A DNA stretch of 64,000 nucleotides, taken from contig NZ_JAKVTW010000004.1 of assembly GCF_022489065.1 (NCBI RefSeq), forward strand, positions 62,001-126,000. The letters run 5' to 3'. The notes under the pieces are model-generated. The model saw nothing but the letters and a program-made list of their open reading frames with translations. It was not told where the DNA came from and did no database searches. Shown in pieces: positions 59,049 through 64,000 of the stretch. Each line of letters opens with the position of its first letter. Position 1 is the stretch's first letter. A program made the position numbers and the translations under genes. The DNA comes from Vreelandella neptunia (GTDB lineage: Bacteria; Pseudomonadota; Gammaproteobacteria; Pseudomonadales; Halomonadaceae).

Positions 59049-60161
59049 TTAGTTAATCTTGCTAAAACGGGCACTGGAAAATTCGCTAAATTCATGGCTC
59101 AGTCGGTCATTCAACAAGGCTTGAGCCAGCTCCTCAGCGTGGAAAGCAGCTAAACTAATTCCGCTATGACAATTTATGTTATAGGCACCTGGGTAGATTT
59201 TGGACGATTCATAAAGAGGGAACCCATCAGGTGTCATTACTCTTAACGCACCCCAAGCACGCACTATTTTGGCGTTATTCAGATGCGGATAAATACGCAC
59301 CCCTCGGGCAGCTAATTGCGCCATGATGCTGGTAGTCGCATCCCGGTTTAGACCTGCATGCTCATGGGTGTCACCGATCAAGTAGCTACCGTTATCGGTT
59401 TGCCTTATCTGAGGTGTAGGAAGTTGCGGTATCAGAGGCATTTTTTCCGTTACGAGGATCTGCCCTCGCACTGGGAATACATCTCCGCTTAGACCCAGCA
59501 TAGGGGAGAGGTGTTTCGCTCCTAGGCCTGCAGCTACGATAATACGCTCGGCTGAAAAGTTACCGCCTAGAGTATTGGCAGTGAAACCCACTCTATTTGA
59601 TTCGAGGTGCTGAACCGAGCAACCTGGATGATAGCTAAGACCCATCTTAAGGCTAGCTGTTAATAGTGCGCGCAGAAGCAGCAGCGGATTACAATGACCA
59701 TCATGGGGAGACCAAGTGCCCCCGTGAATGCTTTCACCTAAGCCAGGAAGATGGGTTAACAGAGCCTGCCTATCTAAGTATTCCCATTGAAAATAGCGCG
59801 CGAGATAGGGTGATGAAGCTTGAAGTGTACGATAGCTGTCCATACGTGCTTCGGCTTCCTGAACGTCAAAGCAAATATCAATGCCGCCCCGGCGAGAGTA
59901 CTCAAGTGGTACACCACTGCGCTCGCCAAGCTCACTAGCAAAGAAAGGCCATGCATCGCTTGACTGTAGACTCAGCTCTGCATAGCGAGGCATTCCCACA
60001 CCTTTTCCTTGCACCCACGTTAGTCCTGCATTACCTCGCGATGCGCGTAAAACATCATCTCCTTCGTCCAGCATGATAACTTTTTGACCTCTGCGCAGTA
60101 GGCCATAGGCAACAGCCATGCCTACTACGCCACCACCAATAATCAAGAAGTCAAATTGCAT
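59049..60161 (-). CDS. FAD-dependent oxidoreductase (D-amino acid / opine oxidase-like)
   Basis: The 370-residue DAO-family enzyme starts with the dinucleotide motif IIGGGVVGMAVAYGL. It contains ASRGNAGLTWVQGKG, a hallmark of opine oxidase B and related subunits, then IIVAAGLGAKHL and a C-terminal NCHSGISLAAFHAEELAQAL. It would oxidise a secondary or D-amino acid at the membrane or in the cytosol. It is divergent from two LysR genes and precedes an amino acid binding protein gene, forming a catabolic unit. Glycine oxidase and HcnC-like enzymes are alternatives; no A-subunit gene is present nearby. Confidence 0.83.
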   Translation of the reverse strand: MQFDFLIIGGGVVGMAVAYGLLRRGQKVIMLDEGDDVLRASRGNAGLTWVQGKGVGMPRYAELSLQSSDAWPFFASELGERSGVPLEYSRRGGIDICFDVQEAEARMDSYRTLQASSPYLARYFQWEYLDRQALLTHLPGLGESIHGGTWSPHDGHCNPLLLLRALLTASLKMGLSYHPGCSVQHLESNRVGFTANTLGGNFSAERIIVAAGLGAKHLSPMLGLSGDVFPVRGQILVTEKMPLIPQLPTPQIRQTDNGSYLIGDTHEHAGLNRDATTSIMAQLAARGVRIYPHLNNAKIVRAWGALRVMTPDGFPLYESSKIYPGAYNINCHSGISLAAFHAEELAQALLNDRLSHEFSEFSSARFSKIN

Positions 60162-60258
60162 GCCGCTTGCTCAATCAAGTTTAAAGTAAGCTCGACTATA
60201 GGTAGGTATAGGCTATACGATCCAATACCAATAATTGTCCACCTTATGTGTAAAAGTT

Positions 60259-61191
60259 ATGACTACTCCCTCTCTTCATCTGCGCGACCGTCAAGTCCTT
60301 GCATTTAAGCATGTCATGGAAATTGGCACTGTATCTGGTGCTGCACGACGTATGTTGATCGCCCAACCAGGTGTTACGCGTTTGTTAAAGCAGCTGGAGC
60401 ATGATGTGGGTTTTACGTTATTCGAACGTGTACGGGGGCGCTTGGTGCCGACACCTGAAGCACGCTTATTTCACCGTGAGGTGCAGCGAATGTGGAGTGG
60501 AATGGAGCATCTCCGCGAGACTGCACGCCGTATTAGTGGAAGAGAAGTGGGTGGATTGCGTATTAGTGCTATGCCTTTGTTGGGGATTACTTTTTTACCT
60601 GATGTGTTGGCGGCTTTTGTCCCTTATCACCCTGATGCACGACTTGAACTGGCTACTTTTCGTTCGGAGCAAGTTATTGAGGATGTGATTACACAGCGTT
60701 GTGATATGGGCTTTGCTATTGTTGCTGAAGCCGATGATCGAGTGGATAGCGAGGTATTCAGCCTTGGTAGCCTATGCGCTTTACCTCGTTACCACCCTTT
60801 GGCAGCCCATGAAATAATAGAAGTAGATGATTTAGATAACCAGACGCTAATCAGTTTTGAACCTCAGGATCCTTTGCGACTTGATCTTGAAAAACTCATG
60901 GAAACTCGCGGCATTAAACCCAAAAATTACTTGGAGGTTTCTCTCGCTCTTCAAGCTGTTCGATTGGTTCGACAAGGTGTTGGAATTGCGATTATTGATC
61001 CAATCAGCGCAAAAGTTTTCGAAGGAGAAGAACTAATTTTACGTCCCTTCAAACCCCCACTTAGTGAAAATTTTGCGCTGTTAACAACACGAGACCAGCC
61101 AATATCTAAGCTTGCGAAGGATTTTATTATTCTGTTTAGAGAGCATTTTAAACAAGCCTCCGTATTTTCAAATTGGACTGATAACGCATGA
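60259..61191 (+). CDS. LysR-family transcriptional regulator (first of a tandem pair)
   Basis: The 310-residue protein has an N-terminal winged HTH (about residues 8-66, FKHVMEIGTVSGAARRMLIA, QPGVTRLLKQLE) and a LysR effector domain. It falls near the OccR/NocR group by eye. I chose ATG 60259; the TTG at 60235 lacks support. It is divergent from the FAD oxidoreductase and shares a gap of about 97 bases with it, the usual position for a LysR activator. The second LysR gene overlaps its stop by four bases. Confidence 0.9.
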   Translation: MTTPSLHLRDRQVLAFKHVMEIGTVSGAARRMLIAQPGVTRLLKQLEHDVGFTLFERVRGRLVPTPEARLFHREVQRMWSGMEHLRETARRISGREVGGLRISAMPLLGITFLPDVLAAFVPYHPDARLELATFRSEQVIEDVITQRCDMGFAIVAEADDRVDSEVFSLGSLCALPRYHPLAAHEIIEVDDLDNQTLISFEPQDPLRLDLEKLMETRGIKPKNYLEVSLALQAVRLVRQGVGIAIIDPISAKVFEGEELILRPFKPPLSENFALLTTRDQPISKLAKDFIILFREHFKQASVFSNWTDNA

Positions 61192-62102
61192 TTAATCTTA
61201 GGCAGATAGAAGCCTTTCGTGCGGTGATGATACATAAAACCGTTACTAGGGCGGCACAGACTCTGCATGTTTCACAACCTGCAGTAAGCCGTTTGATAAA
61301 TGACTTGGAGTATTACGTAGGGTTTTCATTATTTCAGCGGAGCAAGGGGCGCTTAATTCCAACACCTGAAGCCTTAGCGCTATATGAGGATGTTGATAGA
61401 GCATTTGTAGGGCTTGATAAAATTACCGATACTGCTAAAGAAATTAGAGAATTTCGGACGGGTAGACTTTTCTTAAGTTGCATGCCAGCTCTCGCGCTTA
61501 GCACATTACCTCCTATTATTCACTCCTTCTCATCACGTCATCCGGGAATAACGGTCTCATTACAAGCACATAGCTCGCAACGAGTATTAGAGTGGGTGGC
61601 AACTCAGCAGTGTGATGCAGGCTTAATAGGCATGCATTTGGAGGATCCCTCTGTCACCGTACTCCCTATTGCTAGCGGTGAGTTGTGCTTAGTAATGTTG
61701 CCTGAGCATAGATTGGCCCAGCAGGCAGCTATTATTGCAGAAGATTTAGAAGGCGAGCCGTTTGTTTCACTAGGTCAGACACAGGATGTCAGACCTCTTA
61801 TTGACCATGTTTTCCAGCAAGCCGGTGTTGCGCGGCGTATGCGCATCGAAACTCAATTATCGAGTGTTGCTTGTGAGCTCGTTTTGTCGGGTGCAGGCGT
61901 TTCATTAATAGATCCTATTACAGCAGGTAGCTATGCCGCGCGTGGTCTAGTTATACGTCCTTTTTCACCCAAAATACCTTTTCATTACAGTGCCGTTCTT
62001 CCTGCATTTCGACCTCCATCACGTCTAGTTTTGGAATTTCTGGATGAAGTAAAAGTTTATCTGGCTAATCAGCTTGATAATACTTTTTTGGCTAGCCCAT
62101 AA
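61188..62102 (+). CDS. LysR-family transcriptional regulator (second of a tandem pair)
   Basis: The 304-residue paralogue begins LRQIEAFRAVMIHKTVTRAA and has the HTH helix HVSQPAVSRLINDLE, then RLIPTPEALALYEDVDRAF, typical of OccR/NocR-like regulators. Its ATG overlaps the first LysR stop (ATGA), so both are made together and could form heterodimers or sense two related ligands. It precedes the binding protein of an ABC importer by 180 bases. Effector unknown. Confidence 0.9.
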   Translation: MINLRQIEAFRAVMIHKTVTRAAQTLHVSQPAVSRLINDLEYYVGFSLFQRSKGRLIPTPEALALYEDVDRAFVGLDKITDTAKEIREFRTGRLFLSCMPALALSTLPPIIHSFSSRHPGITVSLQAHSSQRVLEWVATQQCDAGLIGMHLEDPSVTVLPIASGELCLVMLPEHRLAQQAAIIAEDLEGEPFVSLGQTQDVRPLIDHVFQQAGVARRMRIETQLSSVACELVLSGAGVSLIDPITAGSYAARGLVIRPFSPKIPFHYSAVLPAFRPPSRLVLEFLDEVKVYLANQLDNTFLASP

Positions 62103-62282
62103 CATTAGCGAATAAGGTGTCTAACAAAAGGCATTAGTCCTGATGCCTGAAGCAGTGCTAGCTTCATTGAAGGTCGCACTGCCCACGCCTTCTGACCGTT
62201 TTCTAGCAATACCAGAAGCGGTGGCGGCCATTGATAACAACAAGCAAAACACCAACATCAATGACGACAGGACACTGCAAAT

Positions 62283-63317
62283 ATGAAAAGACTGAATAAG
62301 CAAACGACCGCAATGGCAGGACTCGTATTTCTTGGCATGAATACCGCTCTTGCTGAACCGCTATACGTAGGTTCCTATGGTGGTTCTACCGAACAAGCTA
62401 TGCGTGATGAAATCATTCCAGCGTTCCTTGAGGAGCATGAGGCGGAAATCATCTATGTAGCAGGAAATTCCACCGATACCTTGGCTAAGCTGCAAGCCCA
62501 GCGTGGAAACCAAGAGCTTGATGTAGTGCTGATGGATGATGGCCCGATGTACCAAGCTATTAATCTAGGCTTCTGCTCACCGATGCAAAATACCGCTATG
62601 TTGGACGATGTCTACGACATCGCTCGCTTCCCTGACGACAAGGCTGTTGGTGTTGGTTTAGTCGCTTCTGGTTTTGCATACAATGCCGAAATGTTTGAGC
62701 GCAATGGATGGGAGCCACCTTCATCTTGGAATGATCTGGCCGATGAAAAATTTGCCGACAAGTTGGTCGTTCCTTCCATTAGCAATACGTATGGCGTACA
62801 TGCCTTGGTGATGGCGGCACGACTCAACGGTGGGGGGGAAAGCGATATCGATCCTGGCTTCATCTTTATGCAAGAAGAGGCCGCGCCCAATATTCTCTCT
62901 TTTGAGCCTTCTGCAGGCAAAATGTCAGAACTTTTCCAAAATGAGGAAATTGCTTTATCAGTTTGGGGTAGCGGACGTTTACGGGCGCTTGCTAATACCG
63001 GTTTCCCTGGCGCCTTTGCATATCCTGAAGAAGGCGCCGTTGCTTTGATGGTTGCTGCCTGCGTAATAGAAGGTAGCGAAGAGCGCGAGTTAGCCGAAGC
63101 ATTTGTTGAACATTTGCTGACCCCTGAGTCTCAAGAACTGTTGGCTGATACGCAAGGTTGGGGGCCTGCGCAGCGGAATGCAGAACTATCCGATGATTTA
63201 GCCGAAATCCTTCCTTATGGGGAAAAGGTCGACCAGCTAGTGACAGTGGATTGGGATGTTATTAATCCCAATCGTCTTGAGTGGACTAATCGATGGAACC
63301 GTCAGGTTGAGCGCTAA
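62283..63317 (+). CDS. ABC transporter substrate-binding protein (polyamine/Fe3+-type cluster)
   Basis: The 344-residue protein has a signal peptide ending NTALAE (about residue 25). A PotD/FbpA-like mature region follows (YVGSYGGSTEQAMRDEIIPAF, ELDVVLMDDGPMYQAI, GVGLVASGFAYNAEMF, LSVWGSGRLRAL). The class binds polyamines, putrescine-like organic cations or related solutes. It is followed by a matching PotA-type ATPase gene, so it belongs to one importer whose permeases lie beyond the window. A hairpin follows the stop. The ligand may be the substrate of the divergent oxidoreductase. Confidence 0.85.
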   Translation: MKRLNKQTTAMAGLVFLGMNTALAEPLYVGSYGGSTEQAMRDEIIPAFLEEHEAEIIYVAGNSTDTLAKLQAQRGNQELDVVLMDDGPMYQAINLGFCSPMQNTAMLDDVYDIARFPDDKAVGVGLVASGFAYNAEMFERNGWEPPSSWNDLADEKFADKLVVPSISNTYGVHALVMAARLNGGGESDIDPGFIFMQEEAAPNILSFEPSAGKMSELFQNEEIALSVWGSGRLRALANTGFPGAFAYPEEGAVALMVAACVIEGSEERELAEAFVEHLLTPESQELLADTQGWGPAQRNAELSDDLAEILPYGEKVDQLVTVDWDVINPNRLEWTNRWNRQVER

Positions 63318-63360
63318 TCCAGCGCTTAATCTCTTTCTTTATTGATAACACTTAAGACAA

Positions 63361-63396
63361 CACACCCTTGCCTTCAACATGATAGGTAAGGGTGTG
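63361..63396 (+). other. Intercistronic hairpin after the binding-protein gene
   Basis: A 13-bp stem (63361-63373 with 63384-63396, one G-U pair) with a 10-base loop lies between binding protein and ATPase genes and has no T-run. It mirrors the hairpin at 27807-27830 and likely protects the upstream mRNA. Confidence 0.6.
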
Positions 63397-63411
63397 TGGG
63401 AGTCCTAAACC

Positions 63412-64000
63412 ATGAGTTTTCTGCATTTAGAGTCATTGACTAAGCGTTATGGCAATAACGTAGCTGTGCAAGATATGTCGCTTGATATTGCCCAAGGTGA
63501 GTTTGTCTCCCTGCTTGGCCCATCGGGGTGTGGGAAGACAACTACATTGCAAATGATTGCTGGTTTTGTTGAGCCTTCTCGCGGGCGCATCTGGATGAAC
63601 GGCGATGATATTACGTCCTGTAAACCCAATCAGCGGGGAATAGGAATTGTGTTTCAAAGCTACGCCCTTTTTCCCCATATGACCGTCGCAGAAAATGTTC
63701 GATTTGGTCTGGAAATGCGCAAAGTTCCGATCAGTGAAAGTCGCCAACAAGTACGGGAAGCGTTGGAACTGGTTCGTCTTGACCATCTGGAAGATCGGTA
63801 TCCTCGCGAACTATCTGGCGGGCAACGCCAACGTGTAGCCCTGGCTCGTGCCCTCGTAATTCGTCCGCCGTTGTTGCTACTTGATGAGCCTCTTTCAAAC
63901 CTTGATGCACAATTAAGAGAAAACATGCAGATTGAGCTGCGGAATATTCAGCAGCAGGTTGGCACTACAACCCTGATGGTTACACATGATCAATCGGAAG
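63412..64000 (+). CDS. ABC transporter ATP-binding protein, PotA-like (3' end outside window)
   Basis: The frame is open to the last base; about 196 residues are visible. Motifs are Walker A GPSGCGKTT, Q-loop VFQSYALFPHMT, signature LSGGQRQR, Walker B LLLLDEP and H-loop VTHDQ. This is the spermidine/putrescine and Fe3+ importer class and pairs with the upstream binding protein. The C-terminal TOBE domain and the permease genes would lie beyond 64000. Confidence 0.93.
   Translation, partial: MSFLHLESLTKRYGNNVAVQDMSLDIAQGEFVSLLGPSGCGKTTTLQMIAGFVEPSRGRIWMNGDDITSCKPNQRGIGIVFQSYALFPHMTVAENVRFGLEMRKVPISESRQQVREALELVRLDHLEDRYPRELSGGQRQRVALARALVIRPPLLLLDEPLSNLDAQLRENMQIELRNIQQQVGTTTLMVTHDQSE

Overview
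The window reads as a chromosomal segment of a halophilic gammaproteobacterium close to Halomonas. This rests on the mnmG-rsmG-parA-parB-atp order, an NhaD-type sodium/proton antiporter, a Crc protein beside pyrE, and the resemblance of the housekeeping proteins to Halomonas and Pseudomonas homologues. Genus assignment is inference.

Layout. (1) 1-12913: the 3' part of a polar amino acid ABC ATPase; a 594-base gene-free stretch with DnaA-box-like 9-mers and an AT-rich tract (probable oriC); mnmG, rsmG, parA, parB; then a complete F-type ATP synthase operon atpIBEFHAGDC behind a near-consensus sigma-70 promoter and ended by a strong terminator. Several gaps inside the atp operon carry hairpins. 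(2) 12914-21283: mgtE, a cation diffusion facilitator, uppP, apbE, glmU, glmS. (3) 21309-42937: a xylan/xylo-oligosaccharide locus. It has a maltoporin-type outer-membrane channel, a Tat-exported GH10 xylanase, an ABC importer, an MFS sugar symporter, GH43 and GH3 glycosidases with no visible signal peptide, an aldose 1-epimerase and a ROK-type regulator. It also encodes the five steps of the oxidative (Weimberg) pathway: xylose dehydrogenase, lactonase, xylonate dehydratase, 2-keto-3-deoxyxylonate dehydratase and 2-oxoglutarate semialdehyde dehydrogenase. Xylan fragments would thus be cut, imported and oxidised to 2-oxoglutarate without xylose isomerase or xylulokinase. A short motif recurs upstream of several of these transcription units and may be the regulator's operator.

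(4) 43062-53888: nhaD, a CBS-domain protein, then a tightly overlapping minus-strand run of seven genes: T_hemolysin-family protein, AMP-forming ligase, haem-oxygenase-like putative diiron enzyme, SDR, TPR protein, and a QseB/QseC-like two-component pair. The gap upstream holds a CTTAAC-N5-CTTAAG element matching the architecture of PmrA/QseB boxes. This looks like an uncharacterised small-molecule biosynthesis and sensing cassette and is the best candidate here for an undescribed system. A divergent double-GNAT protein and a duplicated c-type cytochrome follow. (5) 53907-58200: rep, trmL, pyrE, crc. (6) 58233-64000: an accessory segment with an amino acid binding protein, an FAD-dependent amine/opine oxidase-like enzyme, two tandem overlapping LysR regulators, and the start of a polyamine/iron-type ABC importer cut by the window end.

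No rRNA, tRNA, insertion sequence, prophage or CRISPR array was recognised. Pairings, motifs and family assignments were made by eye from sequence and remembered families, without database searches.
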